A DNA stretch of 64,000 bases from Fimbriimonadaceae bacterium (GTDB lineage Bacteria > Armatimonadota > Fimbriimonadia > Fimbriimonadales > Fimbriimonadaceae): NCBI GenBank assembly GCA_019638775.1, contig JAHBTD010000004.1, positions 235,740 to 299,739 of the forward strand, given 5' to 3'. The position numbers and the translations under genes are program-made. This document shows positions 41,968-51,954 of this stretch, in pieces. Numbering within the stretch: the stretch's first letter is position 1; the number at the start of each line of letters is the position of its first letter. The notes below the pieces were generated by a model, which saw only the letters and a program-made list of their open reading frames with translations, ran no database searches and was not told the origin of the DNA.

Positions 41968-42063
41968 TGCATCAGCCTACCGACTGCCGCGCTTTCGTGC
42001 AAGCATGTACGTTTTTTTAAGATGAGAGTTAGCGTATGACGCACGGCTCGGTATAGTCGAAAC

Positions 42064-45000
42064 ATGCTGAAAAGCGTCTTCGGACTTCGCTCTCGGAGCC
42101 TCCTGTTTGGTGGCTTTGCCCTCATCGCCGGAATTGCTTTCGCGCATGAAATTGCATCAAGGGACGCGACCGCAACCCCGACGCCCTCCTCTGCCGCAGC
42201 CGTTAAGAAAAGTTCGCAGAATCAGGGCGGAGCGCTGGGTTACTACCGATTCCCCACCATCCACGGAGACACCGTCGTCTTCACGTCCGAAGGCGATCTC
42301 TGGAGGGTCAGCGCATCCGGCGGGATGGCTCAACGCCTGACGACCCATCTCAACGCCGAGACCAGCGCCGCCATCTCGCCCGACGGAAAGCTCGTCGCCT
42401 TCTCCGCGTCCTACGAAGGCCCAACCGAAGTCTACACCATGCCCATCGACGGCGGACTTCCCACCCGGCTCACCTACGGACGGAATGCGACCGTCCGGGG
42501 ATGGACGGCAGACGGCAGGGTGATCTACTCTACCTCCGCCGAATCGACCCTCCCCAACATGCAGCTCTGCGTCGTCAGTCCGACTGACCGCCAGCACCGC
42601 ATCCTTCCACTCTCCCAAGCCAGCGACGGCTCGTTCGCCGAAGACGGTCGCCTCTTCTTCACCCGGTTCGCCTTCCAAGGCAGCCACGCAAAGCGGTACA
42701 AGGGCGGCACCGCCCAGAACATCTGGCGATGGGACGGCGACGGCAAGGAGGCCAAGCCCCTCACCGCCGATTATAAGGGCACCAGCCGCGACCCGATGTG
42801 CTGGAACGGACGCATCTACTTCGAAAGCGACCGCGACGGAGTGATGAATATCTGGTCAATGAACCCCGAAGGCAAAGACCTGAAGCAACACACCAAGCAC
42901 TCGGATTACGACGTGCAGTCGCCCTCGCTGGGGACTGGACGCATCGTCTACCAGCACGGCGCCGACCTGCGTGTTCTCGACCTCAAGACCGGAACTGAAC
43001 GCCTCATCCCCATCCGCCTCGCTTCCGACTTTGACCAGATGCGCGAGCGATGGGTTACCGAGCCGCTAGCCTGGACCACCGCCGCCCACATCTCCCCCGA
43101 CGGCACGAAGATCGTCCTCACCGCGCGCGGGCAGGTCTTCGTCGCACCCGTCAAGCCAGGCAGGATCGTCGAGGCGACGCGGCGCAAAAGCGTGCGCTAC
43201 CGAGACGCCCGGTTCCTCGCCGACGGCAAATCCCTCGTCGCCCTCTCCGACGAAAGCGGCGAAGTCGAGCTGTGGAAGCTTGGGATTCTCGGCGAAGCCG
43301 ACTTCGCGCCTCAGCAGCTCACCACCGACAGCAAGATTCTCAAGTGGCAATCCCGACCGTCGCCGGATGGAAAATGGATCGCCCACACCGATAAGAACAA
43401 GTGCCTGTTCCTTTACAACACGGCAACGAAAGCGAACAAAAAGGTTGACGAGTCGGAAGCCGACGACATCGGCGACCTGGCATGGTCGCCCGACGGACGC
43501 TATCTGGCCTACGTCTGGGGTCCCCCGAACACCTTCGGACAGATCCGCATCTATTCCGTCGAGGAAGGCAAAACCCACACCGTCACGACCGACCGCTTCA
43601 ACGACTCCAGCCCCACGTTCTCACTGGACGGCAAGTTCCTCTACTTCCTTTCCGACCGCCGTCTCCGTTCGCTCGTCGGCAGCCCTTGGGGAACGCGGGC
43701 TCCCGAGCCGTTCTTCGACAAGCAGGACCAGATCTATTTCATCCCGTTGCAGAAGGGACTTCGCTCCCCCTTCCAGCCGGACGACGAGCTGACTGTCCCC
43801 GACACCCCCAAGAAACCCGCTGAGGGTGAAAAGCCAGAACTGCCGAAGATCGACTTTGACGGCATTCAGGATCGGCTGCAGCCCGTCCCGGTCCCTTCCG
43901 GCAACTACCGGAACCTCGCCGTATGCGGCGGACGGCTCTACCTCGTCAGCTCCCCAACGCCCGGAAACGGCGCGCCTGCGATCGTTTCCGTCGCCATCCG
44001 CAGCCAAAACGTCCAGATCGACCCGATCCTTCCCGGAGCGGGCTCCTTTGAGACGACCCCTGACGGGAAGAAGATTCTTGCCGGTCTCGGCTCAAACATC
44101 CTCGTCTTCGACGCGAACGGCGCTACGCCCAACCCCGAAGAAAGCCGCGTGGACCTAAGCGGCTGGAGCTTCTCGTTCGACCCCCGAGAGGAGTGGAGGC
44201 AGATGTTCGACGAGGCATGGCGGCTGCATCGCGACTATCTTTACGACCCCAACATGCACGGTGTGAACTGGCCTGCGATGAAGGCCAAGTATCGCCCGCT
44301 CGTCGACCGGGTGACCGACCGCGCCGAACTGTCCGACCTCCTTGCCCAGATGGTCGGCGAAATCTCCATTCTTCACACCAACGTCTATGGCGGAGACATC
44401 CGTGGAGCAGGCGGCAGTATCGACGCAGCCGGTCTCGGCGCGGATTGGGAGAAGGACACAGCCGCAGGCGGGTACCGCATCACCCGCATTTACCGCAACG
44501 ACCCCGATCTCCCCGAAGAAATGAGCCCCCTCCTGCGCTCGGACGTGATGCTTGAAGTGCGCGACGTCATCGCCCAGATCGACGGGGTTTCCACCCTTTC
44601 GGTGCCGGACGCCGCCGCCCTGCTGCGAACGAAAGCAGGCAAGCAGATTCGTCTCCGCGTCTACCCTGCCGCAGACAAGACGAAGGCGCGCGACGTCATC
44701 GTCACCCCGCTGTCGCTGGGGCAGGCCCGCAACCTGCGCTATAGCGACTGGGAATACTCGCGGCGCAAGGCCGTCGAAGAGGCGAGCAAAGGAAGCATCG
44801 GCTATCTGCATCTTCGCGCGATGGGATCGGGTGACTACAGCCAGTTCGCCCGCGACTTCTTCCCCGCTTTCGACAAGCAGGGTCTCATCATCGACGCACG
44901 CCACAACGCAGGCGGAAACATCGACAGCTGGATTCTCGAAAAGCTGATGCGCCGGGCATGGATGTACTGGAACCAGCACAAGGGCATGAGCACCTGGAAC

Positions 45001-45423
45001 ATGCAGTACGCCTTCCGAGGACACATGGTCGTGCTCTGCAACGAGTGGACCGCCTCGGACGGCGAGGCCTTCTCCGAGGGCTTCCGCAGGCTAGGGCTCG
45101 GCAAGGTGATCGGCACGCGCACTTGGGGCGGCGAAGTGTGGCTCACCGGATCGAACGGGCTGGTCGATAACGGCATCGCGACCGCCGCAGAGTTCGGCGT
45201 CTTCGGCCCCGAAGGCCAGTGGCTCATCGAAGGCCACGGCGTCGAGCCAGATATTGTCGTAGACAACCTCCCTCACGCCACCTACGCAGGCAAAGACTCC
45301 CAGCTGGAAGCAGCGATCAAATACCTGCAAGAGGAGATTCGCAAGAACCCGAACCCCGTTCCTGCCACGCCCAAATTCCCCGACAAGTCCAAAGGCGGAG
45401 GCGGTGGCAAGGGCAGTTTGTAA
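42064..45423 (+). CDS. Exported tricorn-like protease
   Basis: 1119 residues. An N-terminal signal-type helix (SLLFGGFALIAGIAFAHEI) precedes the first beta-propeller (YRFPTIHGDTVVFTSEGDLWRVSASGG, many SPDG and TADG blades). A second propeller, a PDZ domain (~790-880) and an S41-like catalytic domain follow. The catalytic Ser is in LCNEWTASDGEAFSEGF, and the oxyanion region is in GTRTWGGEVW. Archaeal tricorn and most bacterial relatives degrade peptides released by larger proteases; the signal peptide here suggests a periplasmic role. A Gly-rich tail (SKGGGGGKGSL) ends the protein. Confidence 0.92.
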   Translation: MLKSVFGLRSRSLLFGGFALIAGIAFAHEIASRDATATPTPSSAAAVKKSSQNQGGALGYYRFPTIHGDTVVFTSEGDLWRVSASGGMAQRLTTHLNAETSAAISPDGKLVAFSASYEGPTEVYTMPIDGGLPTRLTYGRNATVRGWTADGRVIYSTSAESTLPNMQLCVVSPTDRQHRILPLSQASDGSFAEDGRLFFTRFAFQGSHAKRYKGGTAQNIWRWDGDGKEAKPLTADYKGTSRDPMCWNGRIYFESDRDGVMNIWSMNPEGKDLKQHTKHSDYDVQSPSLGTGRIVYQHGADLRVLDLKTGTERLIPIRLASDFDQMRERWVTEPLAWTTAAHISPDGTKIVLTARGQVFVAPVKPGRIVEATRRKSVRYRDARFLADGKSLVALSDESGEVELWKLGILGEADFAPQQLTTDSKILKWQSRPSPDGKWIAHTDKNKCLFLYNTATKANKKVDESEADDIGDLAWSPDGRYLAYVWGPPNTFGQIRIYSVEEGKTHTVTTDRFNDSSPTFSLDGKFLYFLSDRRLRSLVGSPWGTRAPEPFFDKQDQIYFIPLQKGLRSPFQPDDELTVPDTPKKPAEGEKPELPKIDFDGIQDRLQPVPVPSGNYRNLAVCGGRLYLVSSPTPGNGAPAIVSVAIRSQNVQIDPILPGAGSFETTPDGKKILAGLGSNILVFDANGATPNPEESRVDLSGWSFSFDPREEWRQMFDEAWRLHRDYLYDPNMHGVNWPAMKAKYRPLVDRVTDRAELSDLLAQMVGEISILHTNVYGGDIRGAGGSIDAAGLGADWEKDTAAGGYRITRIYRNDPDLPEEMSPLLRSDVMLEVRDVIAQIDGVSTLSVPDAAALLRTKAGKQIRLRVYPAADKTKARDVIVTPLSLGQARNLRYSDWEYSRRKAVEEASKGSIGYLHLRAMGSGDYSQFARDFFPAFDKQGLIIDARHNAGGNIDSWILEKLMRRAWMYWNQHKGMSTWNMQYAFRGHMVVLCNEWTASDGEAFSEGFRRLGLGKVIGTRTWGGEVWLTGSNGLVDNGIATAAEFGVFGPEGQWLIEGHGVEPDIVVDNLPHATYAGKDSQLEAAIKYLQEEIRKNPNPVPATPKFPDKSKGGGGGKGSL

Positions 45424-45532
45424 GTCAGAGCCTGGCACGAACCTCAATCTCAACTAGCGTTGCTAGCCTTATCAGCGTGTCGGGCTAGTCGTTATCTACT
45501 GATCTCGGATTGGGGTTACTTGTGTGCCCAAC

Positions 45533-46759
45533 TCAAACCCCGTTGTTCCCTTCCAGCTCTGGTTCCCTTGTTCCTGGCTTCTGAATCAAGCCAAGCTTGT
45601 TGAGAAGCCATGGCATGGACACGCCCTGAACGATCACCGAAAACGCCACAACTCCGAACGCGACCGTAATAATCTCGGTGCGATTGGGAAGGTCGGCGGG
45701 TAAACCCAGCGCCAGCGCCAAGGCCAGCGCTCCACGCAACCCACCCCAAAACAGTATGTGAACATGCTTGGTTTCGATGGGCCGCCGAGACTTGTTGAAG
45801 AGAGCCGCCAAAGGATAGACAACCACTCCCCGTGAGAGCGTCACAACCACAATAGCTATGATAAGAGGGACAGCCAGTGTTCCAAAGTGATTGAACAAGG
45901 CCTGCTCACTCACTCCGATAAGCAAGAAAATAAGCGAGTTGACGACGAAAGCAGCGTACTCCCAAAACGCATGAACAGCCTCTCTGCCTTTGTCTGTAAA
46001 TGCACCTAACGTTCCAATATTGCCCAGCATCAAACCACAAACCAACGTCGCCAATACACCTGAGCAATGGAAGTGCTGAGCAAGCCAGAACGACCCGAAG
46101 GCAGCGAGGGTTGTGAAAGTTATCTCGACGAGATGGTCGGTTGTTCTTCCCGCAAGAAAGAGAACTGCGCCTCCTGTTGCAAGACCGAATGCCACACCAC
46201 CGCCGACTTCTCGAAGGAGGTCCACACCGACCGTTGCCGCAGTGAGTTGATGCCCAGAGACCCAAGCGACAAGGACCCCAAAGATAACAGCAGCAACGCC
46301 GTCGTTTAGCAAGCTCTCGGCCTCCACAAGAAGGCGCAAACGACCCTCGACCTTTGACTCCTTGAAGACAGCAATGACAGAAACCGGGTCAGTGGCAGAG
46401 ATCAACGCGCCAAACAGTAGCGCCGTGGGCCAAATCCACCCAGCGAGATAGTGCATCCCTGCGGCTGTCAAGCCTGTTGCCAACGTTACACCACCGGTAG
46501 CAAGGACGAGCGCAGGAACAAGGTCAAGACGTAACCGCTTCCACTCAATAAACAAGGCCGCCTCGAAAACGAGCGGCGGCAGGAAAAGATTGAAGATCAG
46601 CTCTTTAGTGAGTTCAACACCCGTTTGAATGCCAAGAGCAGCAAGGCTTGTACCTGCAACAACCAAACCGACCGTATATGGCAGCCGCAGTCTTCGCGCT
46701 ACCATCGCGACAAGCGCCGCAATGAGCAACAACAACTCAATCCGTTCAATGGTAAACAC
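45533..46759 (-). CDS. CPA1 Na+/H+ antiporter (NhaP/NhaG-like)
   Basis: 408 residues with about 11-12 membrane segments. CPA1 signatures are present: FGALISATDPVSVIAVFKESKVEGRLRLLVEAESLLNDGVAAVIFG, including the ion-binding TDP and NDG motifs. It exchanges Na+ (or K+) for H+ across the inner membrane. The C-terminal cytoplasmic extension is short (LGLIQKPGTREPELEGNNGV), so regulation by a large tail domain is absent. Confidence 0.92.
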   Translation of the reverse strand: MFTIERIELLLLIAALVAMVARRLRLPYTVGLVVAGTSLAALGIQTGVELTKELIFNLFLPPLVFEAALFIEWKRLRLDLVPALVLATGGVTLATGLTAAGMHYLAGWIWPTALLFGALISATDPVSVIAVFKESKVEGRLRLLVEAESLLNDGVAAVIFGVLVAWVSGHQLTAATVGVDLLREVGGGVAFGLATGGAVLFLAGRTTDHLVEITFTTLAAFGSFWLAQHFHCSGVLATLVCGLMLGNIGTLGAFTDKGREAVHAFWEYAAFVVNSLIFLLIGVSEQALFNHFGTLAVPLIIAIVVVTLSRGVVVYPLAALFNKSRRPIETKHVHILFWGGLRGALALALALGLPADLPNRTEIITVAFGVVAFSVIVQGVSMPWLLNKLGLIQKPGTREPELEGNNGV

Positions 46760-46959
46760 GCCCGCAGAATCCTTTGCCCACCGCCCAGTGCCAAAGCATG
46801 CCCGATGGATTCGGGTTAGAGGTTACACCATCCCGTCGACGATACGGAGTGGAGCAGGGAGGGTATGACGCCAAGGCAAAGAAACGGCCGCGGTTCGCCT
46901 CCCCAAAGGTCGCGGCCAATTTCACGTTTAGGAGTTGGGTAGAAACTGAGTTACAGAGT

Positions 46960-47706
46960 TCAGATCTCCGGGTAGTACGTCTTAATCCCAAGCGTCTCGA
47001 TAATCACCGGCGAGAGCGGCGGATCCTGCGTTCCAACGAACATCGCGCAGCTTTCGATCTGCTCGTTCGCATCACCTTCCATCACGATCGTGATCGAATC
47101 GGCGCCGTTTTGGACTGGCGCAAACGAAATAGGGGTCGGAGGCTGTTCGGCAACAAAGGGCGGATTCACCCCATTTGCCGACATCGCGGTTACAAAGATC
47201 GCGTTGCGAGCCCGCCGATTCAGCAAACGATTCATGAGCGAGAGATCGCTCGACAATCCGACCAGCATCTCAAAGAGCTTCGAGACTCGCACAGCGGGCG
47301 CGTCGGTAGCATTCACGATCTTGAGATGCCCGTAGATAAGACCCTCGGCCGAGACACCGCGAATGGCGACATCTTGGTCTCCCCAAGCATCCCATTGGGC
47401 AAGATTGGGTGGGGGTGTCGGCGCACCCGCCGAGATTCGCACGGTCACAAACGGAGTGCTGCTGATGCCCTCGATCACAACCGCCGAACTTGACTGCGGA
47501 GTCGCCATTTTCGGGCGGAACTCCACAACGTAGGTCGAGGTCAGGATATACCGAGGCGCGCCCTGCGCATCCCGAGACAAGTTTGCAACCCACTGAATCG
47601 GGTTGGCGATAAACTCACGCAAACCGTTCAAGTCGCATCGGGCGATCCACAAGCGGTCGTCGTCCGATATATTTGGTGCCAGAAGCGTGATATTGCCGTC
47701 CGCCAT
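46960..47706 (-). CDS. Orphan protein downstream of CHAT gene (248 aa)
   Basis: No signal peptide and no recognised family. The order is a beta-rich N-terminal half (RYILTSTYVVEFRPKMATPQSSSAVVIEGISSTPFVTVRIS), a helical middle (VRVSKLFEMLVGLSSDLSLMNRLLNRRARNAIFVTAMSANG) and a beta-strand C-terminus (ESCAMFVGTQDPPLSPVIIETLGIKTYYPEI). It lies 60 bp downstream of the CHAT gene on the same strand, so it is a likely component or effector of that operon. The gap 46760-46959 downstream holds nothing recognisable. Confidence 0.65.
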   Translation of the reverse strand: MADGNITLLAPNISDDDRLWIARCDLNGLREFIANPIQWVANLSRDAQGAPRYILTSTYVVEFRPKMATPQSSSAVVIEGISSTPFVTVRISAGAPTPPPNLAQWDAWGDQDVAIRGVSAEGLIYGHLKIVNATDAPAVRVSKLFEMLVGLSSDLSLMNRLLNRRARNAIFVTAMSANGVNPPFVAEQPPTPISFAPVQNGADSITIVMEGDANEQIESCAMFVGTQDPPLSPVIIETLGIKTYYPEI

Positions 47707-47766
47707 TCTTCATCCTTAAGTAGCGATTGTCTATATGTAGAGAAGCTCTCTAAAGTGGTCAAACTG

Positions 47767-50700
47767 TCAAACCACCGGCTGTTTTTTCAAAAAATCTTGT
47801 AATCCACGTACAAGCCCCCTGCGAAGCTCGTACGTCGCCCGCCCGGAAAGGTCCTCACCCACACCCCCAGAGGCCGCCGCTTTTTTCTGAAGGGAGGCGT
47901 TAAGCCGGTCTATTTCCCGCTCATAGGTCCAACCCTTCCCGCGCCCGGCTCGAATCGCCAGTTCAGCGGCAACCAAAGCCAAAGCGTAGCTCTCGTATCG
48001 GTCCAACAGCACCGCAAGCTTATAGGCAACCTCCACGTTATGCTGCTGTCGAGCGCTCTCCCAAACCAAGGGCAGCGTTCGCAGATAAATGCCCACCGCA
48101 GTGCGGACATCGCCAATGACAGTCGCGGCGTCCCCCGTCTTCACCAGAACAAAAAGGATCGCATCGTCGCCAACGATCTTCTTCGACAGTCGGTCTGCCT
48201 TGCGGATGTACTTTGCTGCCTCGTCGTTCTCCCCCTCTTCTGCGTGAACAACGGCAAGCTGGGCATACCCCGTAGCGATATAGATTCGCGCTCTTGCCTG
48301 AACCGCAGCTCTTAGACCCTGACGGATGTGCTCAACTGCACGCGGGTCGGCAGATTCACGAAGTTGCCATCCAATATCCAGCAGCGTGTCGGCTTCGGTT
48401 CTCAGATCACCAAGGTCATGGGCGAGTTCAGCACGTCGGCGCCACATTGTGTAGCACTCCGAATAGTTCTGTTGCACGGCGCGCAGCGCCCCAAGAAGAC
48501 CCAAGGCTTTCATCTCGTCTTCGGCGGAGCCCGTGCGGCGTGCCACCTCAAGGGCAGGCAACGCTATCCCCTCAAAGTGATGCCACTCCCCTGCCTCAAA
48601 CAAGGATCGTCCAAGAAGGCTAAACGCCTCAAGCACTCCGGAGTCGTTCTTAGTCTCAACAAGAAAACGCATCACCGTCACGAAGTCGCCCTTCTTGCGT
48701 TGGAGGAGGCGAGCGGCTTCTTGCCACTTATCGGTCTGGTTTAGGCTCTGCATCGCCCGAGCGGTTTGAAGAATCAGGTCCGTGAAGCTCCTTTGATGAC
48801 TCTCCCCGGAAGGATTGTCCATCGCCATCAGTCCGGCACGAACTGGAGCAAGCAACGCATACGTCGGCTCAGAATTGTCGCTGGCCGCAACAAGGAGACC
48901 CGACTCGATGAGCTCATACAATGCCGTGCCGACGCTGGCTGGAGCAACGCCGCTGACCTGGCTTAACTCCGCCGCCGAAAAATCGCTAGCAAAAAATGAC
49001 GCCGCCAACAGGATCTCTTTCAGGTTTGAAGGGAGCGCCTGCAAAGTTGCTTCGGGCACAGCCGCGTTTTCACCAAACCGCCCAGCCAAGACACTGGGAG
49101 AAGATTGAATCTGTCCGGCAAGCTCCTCTATCGGGACAAAATTTGCAAGAGATGCAGCCGATTCAATCAGGCCGGGGTGCCCCCGCAGTTGACGGCATAT
49201 CTCGTTAATCGCTTCAAGAGTCCTCGACTCGGAAAGCGTGTCCCCATTCCAATGATCGATGAAGAGCTGCGTCGCCTCTTGTATCTCCTCGCTCTGACCC
49301 GCAAGACGCATCGGCCCAAGTTCAAACGACCGAACCCCTGATCCGGCGATGGCCTGGGAAGTCACAAGGATCGCCTTCGCTCCACGATTGGGTCCATCCT
49401 TCTCGAATCGTGCGATTAGCTCGCCTGCATCCTTCCCCGTCGGCCAATGATCGACAATCAGAATGCGGTCAACCGGACGGGCAGCGCCCTCTTCCGAGTC
49501 CTCAGCAAGTTCTGCAGCATCAAGAAAGCGCTCTGCCCCGGAAACGAGATCGTCAAATCCCATCTCCGCGCCATCAAGTGCAGTGACCTGCAATCCCTGA
49601 TATTCGCCAAACACCGCGCCCAACCATGAAACGAGCGCCGACTTGCCGATACCCGATGCCCCATAAACATTCACCACTGTCGAGTCGTCGTACAGGATCG
49701 CTCGCGCAATCTCTTCCGAAATCGCTCTGCGTCCGACAAATTTTGGAGCTTTCGTTCGCTTACGGTTCAGTTGATCCGGCGTAAGCCGGAGGTTCGGGGT
49801 GTGCGCGTAGTAAATCGGAGCCAACCAGGCCAGCGAGCGTGTTGACATTCTGCGACGAACGAGGGTCAAGGCTTCTCGCACTCGAAACCCGTTGGCCAAC
49901 GCCGGATAGAAGTTCTCGGCGAAGAACACTCCGTCGTCATCAAGAATCTCGAACTGGTGTCCGATCACGGAGATTTCGCCAGTAGACGCGATCCCTTCCG
50001 CTATTCCCGACCCAATTCCACTGTTCCGGCAGCCATTGAGCACACACAGCGCAGTTTCAGATTTTAGAGCTGCACTGCGTATATCCTCAGCAGATAGAGC
50101 TGCGATACCTTTCCCACCTTCGTCGCGCACAACATAGCCAAACCCCTCGGCAGTAGGGACGAAATGACCCGAAAGATGCATGACTGCCGGTCGGAAGGAG
50201 GCAACCTCCTGCGCAAAGGTTGTGGGTGTGGGGTCTTCGCAGAGTCGAACCTCGACGCCCTGGGCTCGGAATCTCTGCAATGCAGCCAGCACCGAGCGCG
50301 TCTCTTGCTGAATGCCGGGAAGGTCGTTCGCACCAGCATGGGCTGGATTGGATGTGACGATCAAAATACGAACTGGATCTTCCGGCAGAACAATCTTTTT
50401 CTTCCCTGCGACGAGCCTCCGCTCCATGGAAAGACTGGGATCAAGCGCCAAGTATCCAGCGCTCTTCCCCTTCTGAAGTGAGAGCAACTCCAGCGGCAAT
50501 GCCATAAGACTGCTATCGCCAAGCTCGAAAACAATACTCAGGCGATCTTCCGAACCCATCGACCGCTGAATGCCCTCTTGCAGAAGATAAGCTTCCTTTG
50601 CCCCAAGGATTGAATCTGTGAGATCGCGGGCTATGTTGGCAACGGTTGTTTCATCAATCGACTGATGAGCACCTGGGGTGCGAAGAGACGTCCAACGAGC

Positions 50701-50823
50701 CGCGACATCTTTCAGCAAGCTACCGTCGATATCTCGAACAGAAACCTTGCGCCCGAATGCCGGCACAAAGGTTTGCCTAACGGCTTCACCATTCGGCTCA
50801 AGCTTTATCAAGTACTCCGGCAT
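47767..50823 (-). CDS. CHAT-protease / STAND-NTPase / TPR signalling protein
   Basis: 1018 residues. The CHAT (caspase-like) protease domain spans ~90-345. The catalytic dyad is His220 in AVMHLSGHF and Cys265 in CVLNGCRNSG; both motifs are intact. A STAND/NACHT-like NTPase follows: FVGRRAISEEIARAI, Walker A GASGIGKS at 388-395 and Walker B ILIVDHW at ~454-460. A helical winged-helix region comes next, then TPR-like helices from ~680 to ~960 (AEDEMKALGLLGALRAVQQNYSECYTMWRRRAELAHDLGD). Such proteins oligomerise on sensing a signal and activate the protease. Upstream genes in the operon are a sigma-like and a duplicated-beta protein. Confidence 0.9.
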   Translation of the reverse strand: MPEYLIKLEPNGEAVRQTFVPAFGRKVSVRDIDGSLLKDVAARWTSLRTPGAHQSIDETTVANIARDLTDSILGAKEAYLLQEGIQRSMGSEDRLSIVFELGDSSLMALPLELLSLQKGKSAGYLALDPSLSMERRLVAGKKKIVLPEDPVRILIVTSNPAHAGANDLPGIQQETRSVLAALQRFRAQGVEVRLCEDPTPTTFAQEVASFRPAVMHLSGHFVPTAEGFGYVVRDEGGKGIAALSAEDIRSAALKSETALCVLNGCRNSGIGSGIAEGIASTGEISVIGHQFEILDDDGVFFAENFYPALANGFRVREALTLVRRRMSTRSLAWLAPIYYAHTPNLRLTPDQLNRKRTKAPKFVGRRAISEEIARAILYDDSTVVNVYGASGIGKSALVSWLGAVFGEYQGLQVTALDGAEMGFDDLVSGAERFLDAAELAEDSEEGAARPVDRILIVDHWPTGKDAGELIARFEKDGPNRGAKAILVTSQAIAGSGVRSFELGPMRLAGQSEEIQEATQLFIDHWNGDTLSESRTLEAINEICRQLRGHPGLIESAASLANFVPIEELAGQIQSSPSVLAGRFGENAAVPEATLQALPSNLKEILLAASFFASDFSAAELSQVSGVAPASVGTALYELIESGLLVAASDNSEPTYALLAPVRAGLMAMDNPSGESHQRSFTDLILQTARAMQSLNQTDKWQEAARLLQRKKGDFVTVMRFLVETKNDSGVLEAFSLLGRSLFEAGEWHHFEGIALPALEVARRTGSAEDEMKALGLLGALRAVQQNYSECYTMWRRRAELAHDLGDLRTEADTLLDIGWQLRESADPRAVEHIRQGLRAAVQARARIYIATGYAQLAVVHAEEGENDEAAKYIRKADRLSKKIVGDDAILFVLVKTGDAATVIGDVRTAVGIYLRTLPLVWESARQQHNVEVAYKLAVLLDRYESYALALVAAELAIRAGRGKGWTYEREIDRLNASLQKKAAASGGVGEDLSGRATYELRRGLVRGLQDFLKKQPVV

Positions 50824-50841
50824 GCCCTAACTTCGGCCGCC

Positions 50842-51954
50842 CTAGCAGATTTCGAAGAATAACAGCGATCCGAAAGGAATGCCCTGATTGTCGATGTAGG
50901 GGAACGGCACACGGAAAGTGTACCGGTCACTGAGGAATGCCGACATCGGCCATTGGGCTAATGCCTGTTTTCTCCATCCGATCCGCATGTTGAGCCGAAG
51001 CGAGTCATCCTCATGCACCTCAAGCATTCCATCCGGAAAATCGACACCAAAAATCAACGACCCATCCTCCACCCGGGGCGGGGACCAGATAAGCAATTCT
51101 GAGCTTGGAGTGCTTGCCTCACCATCCGACATGGTGCTGTCGTAAACGTAAGACCTCCACTGCTCGACTCTGGGGGTGTGACCCTCGACGCACACGGCAA
51201 AGAGTTTGGATGGCACGATCTTCGTTTCCAGCCTGGCTAGCTGCTCAAAGCCCTCGATCGCAATGGACCACCGGCTGGAATAAGCTGCCGTTCCCAACAG
51301 GAGGCTGCCACCGCAAGGGTCTATGAGATGCAGCCCAAGCTTCGTTCCCGGTGCAAAAGCGTATTTGCTATCGAACTCTGCCGAAAATCGGAGCGTCCCG
51401 TCCGCGTCAATCTCTGCAGAAGGGTCAAGCAGATCGATTTGCGAAGAGCTTGCTTCGGCGTCGCCTGACATCGGTGAGGCTACTGCCGCTCCTCTAAAGG
51501 ACGAAACGTAAATGTCGCTCATTGAAGCCCTTAGCGAGTGTCCCGTCAAGGTTATCGCCGCCGCTTGAAGCGCATCTATCTCACGCATGCTGCTATCTGG
51601 GGAGGACCATCCCTCATCGCTCATTTGTCGCGCTGCGATTGCGGTTAGTGTCGATTCTTCAATCGCGCCCGAAACATAAGCTAAGACTTCATCGCCGCTC
51701 TTGATTGGAGTCTGAGTGATGGGCTGTGCTGAGTACTTGTCGCACTCCTTCTGCAGCGATAGAAATCTTCGCGATAAAGTGGGAGAAGATGCGAGTTCAT
51801 TCGCAAATCGCTCCAATTCACTGCGATCTGAGAAAAAGATGAGCCTTAAAAGTGATTCGTCCGATATCTCCGTTTCTTCGGAGCCCGACAGGCTCCTACC
51901 TAACATCCGAATCAGCTCTATATCCTCGTGTCTAAATTCGTGCTCCACGCTCAT
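50842..51954 (-). CDS. CHAT-operon protein with tandem beta domains (370 aa)
   Basis: Residues ~1-150 are helical and acidic (MSVEHEFRHEDIELIRMLGR, then SDRSELERFANELASSPTLSRRFLSLQKE), reminiscent of an anti-sigma-like or substrate module but with no Cys/His finger. Two similar beta domains follow, ~183-256 (DADGTLRFSAEFDSKYAFAPGTKLGLHL...LFAVCV) and ~294-370 (VEDGSLIFGVDFPDGMLEVHEDDSLRLNM...LLFFEIC). This is an internal duplication. It overlaps the sigma-like gene by ATGA and precedes the CHAT gene by 18 bp, suggesting it is either the CHAT substrate or the partner that holds the sigma-like protein. No family was recognised. Confidence 0.7.
   Translation of the reverse strand: MSVEHEFRHEDIELIRMLGRSLSGSEETEISDESLLRLIFFSDRSELERFANELASSPTLSRRFLSLQKECDKYSAQPITQTPIKSGDEVLAYVSGAIEESTLTAIAARQMSDEGWSSPDSSMREIDALQAAAITLTGHSLRASMSDIYVSSFRGAAVASPMSGDAEASSSQIDLLDPSAEIDADGTLRFSAEFDSKYAFAPGTKLGLHLIDPCGGSLLLGTAAYSSRWSIAIEGFEQLARLETKIVPSKLFAVCVEGHTPRVEQWRSYVYDSTMSDGEASTPSSELLIWSPPRVEDGSLIFGVDFPDGMLEVHEDDSLRLNMRIGWRKQALAQWPMSAFLSDRYTFRVPFPYIDNQGIPFGSLLFFEIC

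Noticed and set aside
46760..46959. Possible additional gene between the antiporter and the CHAT operon
   Set aside because: Short frames here have no start signals or recognisable composition.
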